This document shows positions 37,001 through 45,082 of a stretch of 50,268 bases of DNA, in pieces. Position numbers and translations under genes: made by a program. How positions within the stretch are numbered: position 1 is the first letter of the stretch; the number at the start of each line of letters is the position of its first letter. This stretch comes from Paracraurococcus ruber (GTDB taxonomy: Bacteria > Pseudomonadota > Alphaproteobacteria > Acetobacterales > Acetobacteraceae): the NCBI RefSeq assembly GCF_004353985.1, contig NZ_SMOA01000018.1, positions 1 to 50,268 on the forward strand, given 5' to 3'. Under the pieces are notes generated by a model. It did no database searches and was not told where the DNA came from. It saw only the letters and a program-made list of their open reading frames with translations.

Positions 37001-38191
37001 ATGATCTCGCCGCATGCGGCGCTTGCCGTCCGCTCCGCCATGCGGGGGGCCGCGCTGCGGACCGTGGTCGCCATCCCCGCCCGCGACGAGGCTGCCCGGC
37101 TGCCGGACTGCCTGGCCGCGCTTGCCGCGGAATTGCCGGGCACCGCGGTGCGGCCACCCGGCACCGCAATCCTCGTCCTGGCCAACAACTGCCGCGACGG
37201 CACCGCCACGGTCGCGCGGGCCATGGCGCCGCGCCTGGCCCTGCCGCTGCTGGTGCTGGAGGCCGGGCTGCCGCCGGCGCTGTCGCATGCCGGAGGCGCC
37301 CGCGGCGCCGCCATGGATGCGGCCGCCGCGCTGCTCGGCGATGCGCCGGACGGCGTCCTGCTCTGTACCGATGCCGATGCCCGGCCGGAGCCCGGCTGGC
37401 TCGCCGCCAACCTGGCGGCGATCGCCGCCGGGGCGGATGCGGTCGCCGGCAGCATCCGGCCGGATCCGGCCGAGGCCGAGCGCCTGCCGCCGGCGCTGCG
37501 GCGGCGGGAGGCGCTGGAAGGGCGCTATGCCGCGCTGCTGGACGCGCTGGCCGCCGGGCTCGACCCGCTGCCGCACGACCCGGGGGGGCATGGCACCGAA
37601 TCCGGCGCCTCGATCGCGCTGCGCCTCGGCGCCTATCGCGCGGTGGGCGGCGTCCCGGCGGTGCCGGAGGGGGAGGACCGGGCGCTCTTCGCCGCGCTCC
37701 GTCGCCAGGATGCCCGCATCCGCCACACCGATGCGGCGCGCGTCGTCGTCTCCTGCCGGCTGGACGGGCGGGCGGGCGGCGGCATGGCGGAGACGCTGCG
37801 GCGGCGGCTGGCCGACCCACGGGCGCCGGTGGATGCACGGCTGGAGCCGGCGCACCGGGCTTGGCTGCGCGGCCGCGCGCGGCGGGCGCTGCGCCGCCTC
37901 CGTGCCGGGCTGCCGCGCGCCGGCGACCCGCTGCGGCTCCGGCTGGCTCTCGGCATCCCGGCCGACGCCATGCGGCACATCCTGCTGGCGCCCAGCTTCG
38001 GCCTGGCCTGGGAGGCGCTGCAGGCGGCGACCCCGGCGCTGCGCCGGCGGCCCGTCCTGCCCGGGGACCTGCCGCGGGAGATCGCGGTGGCAACCCTGCT
38101 GCTCGGCGCCCTTCGGGTCAGCGAGCGATCGCGTCCGCAGGCCGGTGCAGCAGGTCCAGCCGGTATTGCGACGCCCGTTCCTGCCGGATGA
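37001..38191 (+). CDS. Glycosyltransferase family 2 protein
   Basis: 396 residues from the ATG at 37001; a later ATG at 37040 is possible, and the open frame extends far upstream without family resemblance. The GT-A fold shows VVAIPARDEAARLPDCLAAL near residue 22, VLANNCRDGTATVARA near 59, the DxD-type CTDADARPEPGW near 122, and the acceptor-side EGEDRALFAALR near 223. No clear membrane helix, so it is soluble or peripheral. It faces a minus-strand trio (methyltransferase, PIG-L deacetylase, ACAD-fold protein). Its last 24 residues are read from DNA antisense to the methyltransferase end, a 74-base tail-to-tail overlap. Donor and acceptor unknown. Confidence 0.82.
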   Translation: MISPHAALAVRSAMRGAALRTVVAIPARDEAARLPDCLAALAAELPGTAVRPPGTAILVLANNCRDGTATVARAMAPRLALPLLVLEAGLPPALSHAGGARGAAMDAAAALLGDAPDGVLLCTDADARPEPGWLAANLAAIAAGADAVAGSIRPDPAEAERLPPALRRREALEGRYAALLDALAAGLDPLPHDPGGHGTESGASIALRLGAYRAVGGVPAVPEGEDRALFAALRRQDARIRHTDAARVVVSCRLDGRAGGGMAETLRRRLADPRAPVDARLEPAHRAWLRGRARRALRRLRAGLPRAGDPLRLRLALGIPADAMRHILLAPSFGLAWEALQAATPALRRRPVLPGDLPREIAVATLLLGALRVSERSRPQAGAAGPAGIATPVPAG

Positions 38192-38717
38192 CGGGCAGGC
38201 CGGCGGCGGCGAGGAAGCGCTCCGTCGCCGCATCGCCCGAGAGCGGATAATCGGTTTCGCCGATCCAGTGGACCAGCAGCGCCTCGCCCCCCGGCGTCAG
38301 CGCGGCGGCGACGCGGGTCGCCAGCCGCGCCAGGTCCGTGGCGTCGAGATAGTAGGCGACCTCCGAGAGCAGGATCAGGTCGAAGCTGCCCTCCGGCCAG
38401 TCCCCCGGCACCGCCATGCGCCGGAAGTCCAGGCCGGGCCGGCCGGCGCAGCGGGCGCGGGCGGCGGCAAGCGCCGCCTCGGCGATGTCGATGGCCAACA
38501 GGCTGTCGCAGCGCGCGGCAAGCTGCGCGGTCAGCACGCCGATGGAGCAGCCGACCTCCAGCGCGCGCCGGTAGCGCGGCCGCGGCAGGGCGGCGAGGGT
38601 GGCGGCGTATTTCGCCCGCTCGTAGTCGCTGCTGGCGAAGCGCCAGGGATCGGGGTCGGCGGCATAGAGCGCCTCGAAATAGTCGCGCGGCAGGCTCGCT
38701 TCGGCGCGGCGGGTCAC
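38118..38717 (-). CDS. SAM-dependent methyltransferase, NodS-like
   Basis: 199 residues, GTG start at 38717 overlapping the PIG-L stop (GTGA). The N-terminal DYFEALYAADPDPWRF signature near residues 12-26 and ALEVGCSIGVLTAQLAARCD (SAM motif, 52-71) match the NodS group, whose founder N-methylates deacetylated chitin oligomers in rhizobia. Motifs LLAIDIAEAAL and LLSEVAYYLD follow. Coupling to a deacetylase suggests methylation of an amine exposed by PIG-L. That substrate link is inference. Confidence 0.88.
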   Translation of the reverse strand: MTRRAEASLPRDYFEALYAADPDPWRFASSDYERAKYAATLAALPRPRYRRALEVGCSIGVLTAQLAARCDSLLAIDIAEAALAAARARCAGRPGLDFRRMAVPGDWPEGSFDLILLSEVAYYLDATDLARLATRVAAALTPGGEALLVHWIGETDYPLSGDAATERFLAAAGLPVIRQERASQYRLDLLHRPADAIAR

Positions 38718-39466
38718 GGCGTCTCCTCCAGCAGCACCTCGAAGTCGCGCGCCGCCAGGGCCAGGGCGGCGGGCGGCAACTGGAAGGCGCCGGGGTCGCC
38801 CAGCGTGTCGCTGTGCTGCGAGCGATGCGCGGCGATGGCCCGGCGCTTGGCCTCCAGCACGGCGGCGATGCCGAAGCGGTGGCCGCGCGGCGGGCCGGAC
38901 AGGTCGGCCGAACCGGGCAGGGGGAAACCGGGCAGGGGATAGGCATAGGCCCAGCCCCAGACCGGGTAGGCCAGCAGCCGCGTCCCGGGCAGCCGCCGCA
39001 CCACCGCCGCGGCCAGGGCGAAGCTCGCCCGGTGGTCGCCATGCGGGTCGTGCCGCCAGGTGCAGAGGATGGCGCCGGGCGGCGGCGCGGCCAGGGCCAG
39101 CACCGCCGCCACCGCGCGGTCGAACGCCGGGCCGGCTTCCGGCACCGCCGTGTCGCGCAGCCGGAGGAAGCGCACCGCGTCGGGCGGCAGGCCGAGCGCC
39201 GCGGCGGCGGCCAGCGTCTCCGTCTCCCGAACCGCCCGCAGGCGGTCCGGCGCCACCCCGGGATGCGAGCCGGTGCCGTCGCTGACCACCACCACCCGCA
39301 CCGGCAGGCCGGCGGCCGCAGCGGCGGCGATCAGCCCGCCGCAGCCGATGGATTCGTCGTCCGGATGCGGCGCCAGCACCAGCGCGCCGCCCGGCCCGAG
39401 CACGGCGCGCGGGTCGTCGGTCCCGGGCAGCGCCTCGGCGGCGCGCAGGAAGGCGGCGGCATCCAT
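38714..39466 (-). CDS. PIG-L family deacetylase
   Basis: 250 residues. The zinc site is intact: LAPHPDDESIGCGG with H34, D36 and D37, and the later HDPHGDHRASF motif near residue 140. PIG-L/LmbE enzymes remove the N-acetyl group from GlcNAc in lipids, inositol conjugates or antibiotic precursors. It is translationally coupled to the NodS-like methyltransferase and begins two bases after the upstream gene stops. No signal peptide is apparent, so it works in the cytoplasm on a soluble or membrane-linked precursor. Confidence 0.92.
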   Translation of the reverse strand: MDAAAFLRAAEALPGTDDPRAVLGPGGALVLAPHPDDESIGCGGLIAAAAAAGLPVRVVVVSDGTGSHPGVAPDRLRAVRETETLAAAAALGLPPDAVRFLRLRDTAVPEAGPAFDRAVAAVLALAAPPPGAILCTWRHDPHGDHRASFALAAAVVRRLPGTRLLAYPVWGWAYAYPLPGFPLPGSADLSGPPRGHRFGIAAVLEAKRRAIAAHRSQHSDTLGDPGAFQLPPAALALAARDFEVLLEETP

Positions 39467-39468
39467 CG

Positions 39469-40623
39469 CTAGCGCCAGAGATCGCCGACCGCGGCGGGCG
39501 CGGCCAGGACATGCGCGGCGGCGCCGGCCAGCGCCCGGTCCGGCCCCGGCTGTCGGAGATAGGTCGACAGGTCGCGGGCGATCCGCTCGGCCGGGTGCGG
39601 CCGCAGGAAGGCGGGCAGACCGATGGCCCGCTCCGCCAGCGCCAGCGCCTCCATGGCCGCCCGCTCCACCGCGATGCGGGCCAGGCCGACGAAGGCGACC
39701 GCCGCATCACCGGCATCCGCCGCCTCGGCGCGTTGCGCAGCCGCCTCGGCCCAGAGCCGCGCGGCCTCGGCCTGCATGGCCGCCTCGCCCAGCCGCATCG
39801 CCTGGATGGGATCGCCGCCGCGGCCGAGGCGGCGCAGGTGGTCGCGCAGCGCCTCGACCAGCGCCTCCACCCCGCCGGCCTGCACCGCGGCGAAGCGCCA
39901 GGCCCCGGCGGCGAAGTCGGGCGGCGTCTCATAGGCGCCCGGCTTCCCGATCAGCGCCGCCTCGGGCAGCGCCAGCCCGGTGAACTCCACCGCCCCGCTG
40001 GCCGAGGCGCGCATGCCCTGGGCCGTCCAGCCGGAGAGGTCCGCGCGCTCGCCCACCGCCAGCGGCACCAGCACCAGGCGGGCCGGCGCGTCCGCGTCCT
40101 CGATGGCGGTGACCAGGGCACGCTCGACATGGCCGGCGCCCGAGCACAGCACCTTGCGGCCCAGCAGGCGGACGCCGCCGGGCCCGCGTTCCAGCCGCAG
40201 CGGCGGCTCGCCCGGCGCGCCGGTGTTCCAGACCGCGAAGAGCCGGCCGGCCCGCGCATCCCGCGCCGCGGCGGCGCGCTGGCCCGCATCGCCATGCGCC
40301 AGCACCAGCCGCAGCGCATTGACATGCCCTTCCCAGAGCCGGCCGAGCGGCAGGCTGGCGCGGCCGATCAGCCGCAGCGCCGTGCAGAGCGCGGCGGCGC
40401 CCTCCGGCGCCGTGCCCAGCCCGTCGCCGCCCAGCGCTGCGGGCAGCGGCGCGGCGAGCAGCCCGATCCCGTGCAGCGCCGCCACCTCCTCCGCCGGGAA
40501 GGCGCCATCGGCGTCACGCGCCGCGGCGCGCGCGGCGATGCCGGGCAGGAGGCCGCGCAGCGCCGCCAGGTGGTCCGGGGCGGCGGCGGGCGGTGCGGAA
40601 GGCAGGGGACGGATGAGGGACAT
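39469..40623 (-). CDS. Acyl-CoA dehydrogenase-fold flavoprotein, atypical (no canonical C-terminal catalytic Glu motif)
   Basis: 384 residues from the ATG at 40623; a TTG at 40635 would add four. The fold is recognisable from the LGGDGLGTAPEGAAAL region near residue 63, the beta-domain segment, and the C-terminal helices with PAERIARDLSTYLRQPGPD near 343-360. The usual YEGTxEI loop with the catalytic Glu is replaced by LRQPGPDRALAG. It may not be a real acyl-CoA dehydrogenase; flavin oxidases and monooxygenases share this fold. It is first of the minus-strand trio. Typical ribosome site not seen. Confidence 0.8.
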   Translation of the reverse strand: MSLIRPLPSAPPAAAPDHLAALRGLLPGIAARAAARDADGAFPAEEVAALHGIGLLAAPLPAALGGDGLGTAPEGAAALCTALRLIGRASLPLGRLWEGHVNALRLVLAHGDAGQRAAAARDARAGRLFAVWNTGAPGEPPLRLERGPGGVRLLGRKVLCSGAGHVERALVTAIEDADAPARLVLVPLAVGERADLSGWTAQGMRASASGAVEFTGLALPEAALIGKPGAYETPPDFAAGAWRFAAVQAGGVEALVEALRDHLRRLGRGGDPIQAMRLGEAAMQAEAARLWAEAAAQRAEAADAGDAAVAFVGLARIAVERAAMEALALAERAIGLPAFLRPHPAERIARDLSTYLRQPGPDRALAGAAAHVLAAPAAVGDLWR

Positions 40624-40687
40624 GCGCGGCGGCAACGGCGCCGCGCGCCGATGGTTGCGCGCCCGGCCCCGATGCCCGGCGGCGGCG

Positions 40688-42508
40688 TCAGGCCGGGCCC
40701 AGCCGCCCCAGCTCCATCGCCTTGATCTGCAGCGCCAAGTATTTCGAGTTGATCCGGCATTGCGACAGGCCGCCGGCGATGAACCAGGCGCCCTGCTGCG
40801 GCGTGCGGCGATACATGTTGTTCAGCTCGCCATCCTCGCCGAGGCCCCAGACCGGCCCGATGCGCGCCGCCATCGCGTCGCCCAGCGCCCGGCGCACCAG
40901 CTCCTGCTGCGGGTAGTAGCCGGTGGCGAGCACGATCAGATCGGCCGGCACCACCGTGCCATCCGTCAGCCGCGCGCCGGCGGCGGTGAAGCGCTCGATC
41001 CGGTCGTATTGCAGCAGGCCCAGCTCGCCCTTGATCAGCAGGGCGGAGCTGCCGGCATCGAGGTTGTAGCCGCCGCCGCGGCGGAAATACTTCATCTGGT
41101 GGCCGGCCTGGTCCTCCCCCATGTCGTGCTTGAAGCCGATGCGCCTGAGGCCATCGATCATCTCCCGGTCCAGCTCCTGCATCCGCTGCGCGACCGCCCT
41201 GTAGTTCCGGACGATCAGCGGCGGCGGGGCGGAGGAGACGATGAGGTCGCAATCCTCCAGCAGCCCGCCCTCGTCCCAGACCGCCTCGTTCAGCCGGGCG
41301 CTCGGGTCGATGGAGACGACGGTGGTGGAGCCGCGCTGGATGAGCGTCGTGTGCACGCCATGGCTGTGCAGGTCGAGCGCGATGTCGTTGGCGCTGCTGC
41401 CGGTGCCGAGGATCAGCGCCCGCTTGCCCGCCCAGGCGGCGCCGCTGTCGAAGCCCTCGGAATGGATGACCTGGCCGGCGAATTCGTCGAGCCCGGGCAG
41501 GTCCGGGACCATCGGGTAGCTGCTGACGCCGTTGGCGAAGACCAGGTGCCGCGGCCGCACCACGCGTTCCGACCCGTCGGCCCGCTTCAGCCAGGCGGTC
41601 CAGGACCTGGTGTCCTCGTCCCAGGCGCCGCGGGTGAATTCCGTGCCGGTCCAGCAGTTGATCTCCATGGCATCGGCGTAGAACTCGAACCAGTTCCCCA
41701 GCATGTCCTTCGGGATGTATTTCGGCCAGGTCGGCGGGAATTCCATGTAGGGCAGGTGGTTGAGGTGGATGGAGTTGTGCAGCGCGAGCGAGTGGTAGCG
41801 CCGCCGCCAGCTGTCGCCGATCCGCGGCCATTGCTCGACGACCAGCGTGTCGACGCCGAGCTGGTTGAGCCGCGCGGCGATGGACAGGCCGGCCTGCGCC
41901 GCGCCGATGACGAGGACCGCCGGCTCCCGGTCCTCATAGGCCGCGGCCTTCCGGCGCATGTCGGCCCAGTTGTCGCCGCCGAAATTGCGGGAATAGGCGG
42001 CGCCGGACGGCCGGTTGGCGCCGATCCTCTCCTCGTGGCCCTCCAGCGCCTCCAGCGTGGTGGAGAGCAGCCAGGCCTGCATGCCCTCCCCGTTCTCGGC
42101 CGGCGAGAGGCGGAGGAGGCCGGCGCCGCGGCCCTCGGCGGTGGCGAATGCGAAAATCGCCTCAATGCTCGGGGTGCCGAGGCGGGTGACCTGGCGCGGC
42201 GGCCGGCGGCCCGGCGGCAGGTGGAAGCCCCGCGCCGCCGTCGTCGCCTGCCCGGCCGCGAGGCGGGCGGCGATGGCGTCCCGCCCGGCGGCCGAGGCAT
42301 AGGTCCAGGTGAAGGCGAGCACGTCCCGCCAATGCGAGTCGGCGTGGAACAGGGCGCCGATCCGGGCCGCATCGCGGGATGCCAGCGCCGCCTCGAAGGC
42401 CTGCAGCCAGGTCGTGGCGGCCCGCCGGGCCCAGGCGGCGCGCTCATACTCCTGCAGCGACTCGTCGATCTCGTCCATCACCGCCTCCCGTGTCCGCGTC
42501 CCGGTCAT
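40688..42508 (-). CDS. Flavin-containing monooxygenase with N-terminal SnoaL-like extension
   Basis: 606 residues, ATG at 42508. Residues about 30-170 resemble an NTF2/SnoaL-like domain (FEAALASRDAARIGALFHADSHWRDVLAFTW). The FMO part follows: FAD motif VLVIGAAQAGLSIAARL near 197, VVEQWPRIGDSWRRRYHSLALH near 222, NADPH motif LILGTGSSANDIALDL near 367, and LATGYYPQ near 527. Such enzymes oxygenate nucleophilic N or S atoms or do Baeyer-Villiger reactions. The SnoaL-like extension is shared with a known FMO subgroup. It is 64 bases from the ACAD-fold gene on the same strand; a functional link is possible but not shown. Confidence 0.88.
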   Translation of the reverse strand: MTGTRTREAVMDEIDESLQEYERAAWARRAATTWLQAFEAALASRDAARIGALFHADSHWRDVLAFTWTYASAAGRDAIAARLAAGQATTAARGFHLPPGRRPPRQVTRLGTPSIEAIFAFATAEGRGAGLLRLSPAENGEGMQAWLLSTTLEALEGHEERIGANRPSGAAYSRNFGGDNWADMRRKAAAYEDREPAVLVIGAAQAGLSIAARLNQLGVDTLVVEQWPRIGDSWRRRYHSLALHNSIHLNHLPYMEFPPTWPKYIPKDMLGNWFEFYADAMEINCWTGTEFTRGAWDEDTRSWTAWLKRADGSERVVRPRHLVFANGVSSYPMVPDLPGLDEFAGQVIHSEGFDSGAAWAGKRALILGTGSSANDIALDLHSHGVHTTLIQRGSTTVVSIDPSARLNEAVWDEGGLLEDCDLIVSSAPPPLIVRNYRAVAQRMQELDREMIDGLRRIGFKHDMGEDQAGHQMKYFRRGGGYNLDAGSSALLIKGELGLLQYDRIERFTAAGARLTDGTVVPADLIVLATGYYPQQELVRRALGDAMAARIGPVWGLGEDGELNNMYRRTPQQGAWFIAGGLSQCRINSKYLALQIKAMELGRLGPA

Positions 42509-42915
42509 GCCGCCGGTCCGTCGCCCTGGCTTGCCGCCGGCAGCATGATCCCGCGCCGGGCGCGGTTGTCACGCCGATCCTGCGCGCGCGGCTGGCGCCA
42601 CGCGCGCGGCGCCCCGCCCCCGGGCCGGGCCGGTGTCCCCGGCGCCGGCGCTCCGACGCCAGCCTGCCGGCACGGCGCCGGCCGCGCCATGGCGATGGCG
42701 ACCCGGTGCGTGTGGCCCCGTGAGTGTGACCGGGTGAGTGCGGCCCGGCGAGTGTGGCTCGGTGCGTGTGGCCCGGGGGAGGGCGCCGTACGGGTAACCG
42801 CGCAGCCCGCGCCCGGGTTCGCCGCGGCAGGACCCCGGATCGGTGCCGCGGGGCCTGCCGGGACCAAGGCCACCGGGCGCGCCGGCGCCGGCCCGCATGG
42901 CTTGGCCGCGGCGGC
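42509..42915. other. 407-base intergenic region with a minisatellite
   Basis: Between the monooxygenase start and the MFS stop, both minus strand. Extremely G+C-rich, with the 14-bp tandem repeat described separately. No gene with a ribosome site or family resemblance is visible on either strand. Confidence 0.6.
42706..42775. repeat. Five tandem copies of a 14-bp unit, consensus GTGAGTGTGGCCCG
   Basis: Units begin at 42706, 42720, 42734, 42748 and 42762. Variants are GTGCGTGTGGCCCC, GTGAGTGTGACCGG, GTGAGTGCGGCCCG, GCGAGTGTGGCTCG and GTGCGTGTGGCCCG. Each differs from the consensus at one to three positions. The 14-base period is not a multiple of three, consistent with non-coding DNA. Confidence 0.85.
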
Positions 42916-44109
42916 TCAGGCCATGGCGGTGCGGGGCGGCCGCACCGCCCAGTTCATCGCGCTCGCCGCGATGCCCACCGCGATCATCAGCGGCCAGAAG
43001 GCCTGATAGCTGCCCGCCGTCTCCAGCAGCACCGCGCCGGCGGCGGCGCCGAGGAACCCACCGACCTGGTGGCTGAGGAAGCAGACGCCATACAGCGCGC
43101 CGAGATCGGCGACGCCGAAGCGGCGGGCGATGGCGGCGCTGGTCAGCGGGATGGTGCCGAGCCAGACGAAGCCCATCACCGCGGCGAAGACCACCGTCCC
43201 CGCATAGGTCGGCGTCGAGAAAGCGAAGCAGGCGATGGCGATGGTGCGCAGCAGGTAGATCCAGCCCAGCGCCAGTTCCGGCCGCACATGGCTGCTCACC
43301 TTGCCGCAGAGCCAGCTGCCCGGGATGTTGAACAGCCCGACCGTCATCAGCGCCGTGGCACCCAGCCCGATGGGCAGCCCGCAGAGCGCGATATGGCTGG
43401 GCAGGTGCATGGTCAGGAAGGCGAGCTGGAAGCCGCAGGCGAAGAAGCCGGCGGTCAGCAGGGCGAAGTCGCGGTCGGCCAGGGCCTGCCGCGCCAGGGC
43501 CGGCAGCCCGGCCAGGCCGGTGGAGCGCTGCCCCGCCACCTGCCGCGGCGCGCCCCATTCGATGCTGCGGGAGATCGGCAGGATGACCAGCAGGCTGAGC
43601 GCCAGGATGCCGAGGGTGGCGACGGCGCCGACGCTGCCGATCAGGCTCTGCGCCAGCGGCACCATGGCCGCCTGGCCGAGCGAGCCGCCGGCCGAGGCGA
43701 GGCCGATCATCTCGCCGCGCTTCTCCGGCGGCACGGCGCGGCCGACCGCGGCCAGCGCCGCGCCGGTGCCGCAGCAGGATACGCCGATGCCGGTGAGGAC
43801 GCCGATGCCGAACAGGATCGCGGTGGCGGTGGGCCAGAGCGCCGGCAGGCCGAGCCCGGCCGCCAGCAGCAGGGCGCCGCCGGCCATCACCCGGCCGGCG
43901 CCCCAGCGATCGGCGATGGCGCCGCTGACCGGCTGGGACAGGCCCCAGACCAGGTTGTGGATGGCGACCGCGGTGCCGAGCACGGCGGGGGAGATGCCGG
44001 CCTCGGCCGAGAGCGGCAGGAGGAAGAGGCCGAAGGTCTGCCGCATCCCCAGCGCGAGGCTGATGGAGGCGGCGGCCGCGGCGACGACGGTCCAGATGGC
44101 GGGGCGCAT
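42916..44109 (-). CDS. MFS transporter
   Basis: 397 residues from the ATG at 44109; the open frame continues upstream without membrane character. About twelve hydrophobic helices. Helix 1 is followed by ALGMRQTFGLFLLPLSAEAG, then the MFS loop motif ADRWGAGRVMAGGALLL near residue 71 (variant of GxLaDrxGrr), and PPEKRGEMIGLASAGGSLGQA near 128. The pattern resembles the oxalate/formate and monocarboxylate-like MFS groups, which export or import small anions; that subgrouping is tentative. Minus strand, 407 bases upstream of the monooxygenase. Confidence 0.88.
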   Translation of the reverse strand: MRPAIWTVVAAAAASISLALGMRQTFGLFLLPLSAEAGISPAVLGTAVAIHNLVWGLSQPVSGAIADRWGAGRVMAGGALLLAAGLGLPALWPTATAILFGIGVLTGIGVSCCGTGAALAAVGRAVPPEKRGEMIGLASAGGSLGQAAMVPLAQSLIGSVGAVATLGILALSLLVILPISRSIEWGAPRQVAGQRSTGLAGLPALARQALADRDFALLTAGFFACGFQLAFLTMHLPSHIALCGLPIGLGATALMTVGLFNIPGSWLCGKVSSHVRPELALGWIYLLRTIAIACFAFSTPTYAGTVVFAAVMGFVWLGTIPLTSAAIARRFGVADLGALYGVCFLSHQVGGFLGAAAGAVLLETAGSYQAFWPLMIAVGIAASAMNWAVRPPRTAMA

Positions 44110-44472
44110 CCTGCCATCAGGAAGAAAGCGCAAGCGTCCCGCAAGCGCGTCGCACGCCGACCCTGCCATGCCCGGGCGGGGTATCTCGAACGGCGGCGGC
44201 AACCGCGTCACCGCCGGCCGGGAGGAGATGGAGGGGCGCGGCGCCCCGGTCAGGCCAGGCCGGACGCCGGGACCCGGAGCACCGATTGCCGGCGCTGGGG
44301 CAGGCACCCCAACACCCCAAGCAGGGCGGGGCCTGCGCGGCCGCCGGTCAGCACGCGCCAGGTGGGTCGGGCGCCCGGAGCCGGTGCGGCGCGCCGCCCA
44401 GACTGGGCCGTAGCGCCAGCCGGCGGACTCCCCAGGCGCGGGAGCCCCGCGGGAGCCCGGTGCGGCGGTGGC
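44110..44472. other. 363-base intergenic region with a short direct repeat
   Basis: Between the MFS start and the DUF1127 stop, both minus strand. It holds a perfect tandem duplication of the 11-mer CGCGGGAGCCC at 44437-44458. No gene or convincing promoter is seen, though an MFS promoter should lie near the left end. Confidence 0.45.
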
Positions 44473-44823
44473 TCAGGCCGGGCGCGGCATCGGCACGGAC
44501 GCGGGGCGGCGCGTCGGCCGGGACGTGGCAGCCGGGGCCGGCTTGGCCACCGCGACGGCACGCTCGATCTCGCCGCGGCTCAGGCCGATATCGGCCAGCT
44601 CGCGGTCGGTCAGCGCGCCGAGCTCGGCGCGGGCGCGGGCCCGGGCGGCCCAGCCGAACAGCGCGTCGCCCAGCCGGGCGAGGAGCTGGCGCGCGCCCTC
44701 GGTCAGGCCGGCCTGGTAGGCGGCCGCCGCTTCCAGCCGCAGGGCACGGGCGCGCTCGAGCGCGGGGGAGACGGGGAGCGGGAGGAGGTAGGCGGCCTCC
44801 GCCCGGGTCAGACGGGCATCCAT
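44473..44823 (-). CDS. Small DUF1127-containing protein
   Basis: 116 residues from the ATG at 44823; a TTG at 44838 is an alternative and neither has a strong ribosome site. The C-terminal third contains LGALTDRELADIGLSRGEIERAV, the hallmark of DUF1127 (YjiS-like) proteins. Some short members in alphaproteobacteria affect RNA turnover, phosphate or carbon uptake. This one is longer than the common 45-70 residue forms, with an Ala/Leu/Arg-rich helical N-terminus and a Pro/Arg/Ala tail. Divergent from the aminopeptidase gene. Exact role unknown. Confidence 0.65.
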   Translation of the reverse strand: MDARLTRAEAAYLLPLPVSPALERARALRLEAAAAYQAGLTEGARQLLARLGDALFGWAARARARAELGALTDRELADIGLSRGEIERAVAVAKPAPAATSRPTRRPASVPMPRPA

Positions 44824-44838
44824 GGGAGTGACATCCAA

Positions 44839-45082
44839 TCAGCATCTGCCGGGGTCGCCCGGCACGGTGGGCGGCGGGTCGCCGCCTTCGCAGATGCAAC
44901 ATAGGTTCGCGCCTGCAGCATTTGGCCTGCGAAGCGACGGACGGAGCCATGCTTGCGTGACATGGATCTCTGTGGATATGCGCATTTTTGATTAAGCTCT
45001 TGTCCCGCTTCCGCCACCCGGCGATTCCGGCGAGACTCCCTCCCACCGCCCTCCAATCGCCCCGAGCCTCGAGGAACCGCCC
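44839..45082. promoter_or_regulatory. Divergent promoter region between DUF1127 and aminopeptidase genes
   Basis: This 244-base divergent gap contains one of the most AT-rich patches in the window (about 44960-45002, around GCATTTTTGATTAAGCTC). Promoters for both genes are expected here. No single -35/-10 pair is clear enough to assign. Confidence 0.35.

Noticed and set aside
36723-38093. N-terminal 457 codons upstream of the SBP_bac_5 binding protein in the same frame
   Set aside because: The open frame continues to 38093 but overlaps the GT2 gene antisense and is Arg/Pro/Ala-rich. The true start at 36722 has a strong ribosome site and begins a signal peptide.
39980-43006. A 1008-codon open frame on the plus strand
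   Set aside because: It lies antisense to the ACAD-fold protein and the flavin monooxygenase, which have clear family motifs. Its product is Arg/Gly/Ala/Pro-rich with no recognisable domain. Such long shadow frames are expected in very GC-rich DNA.
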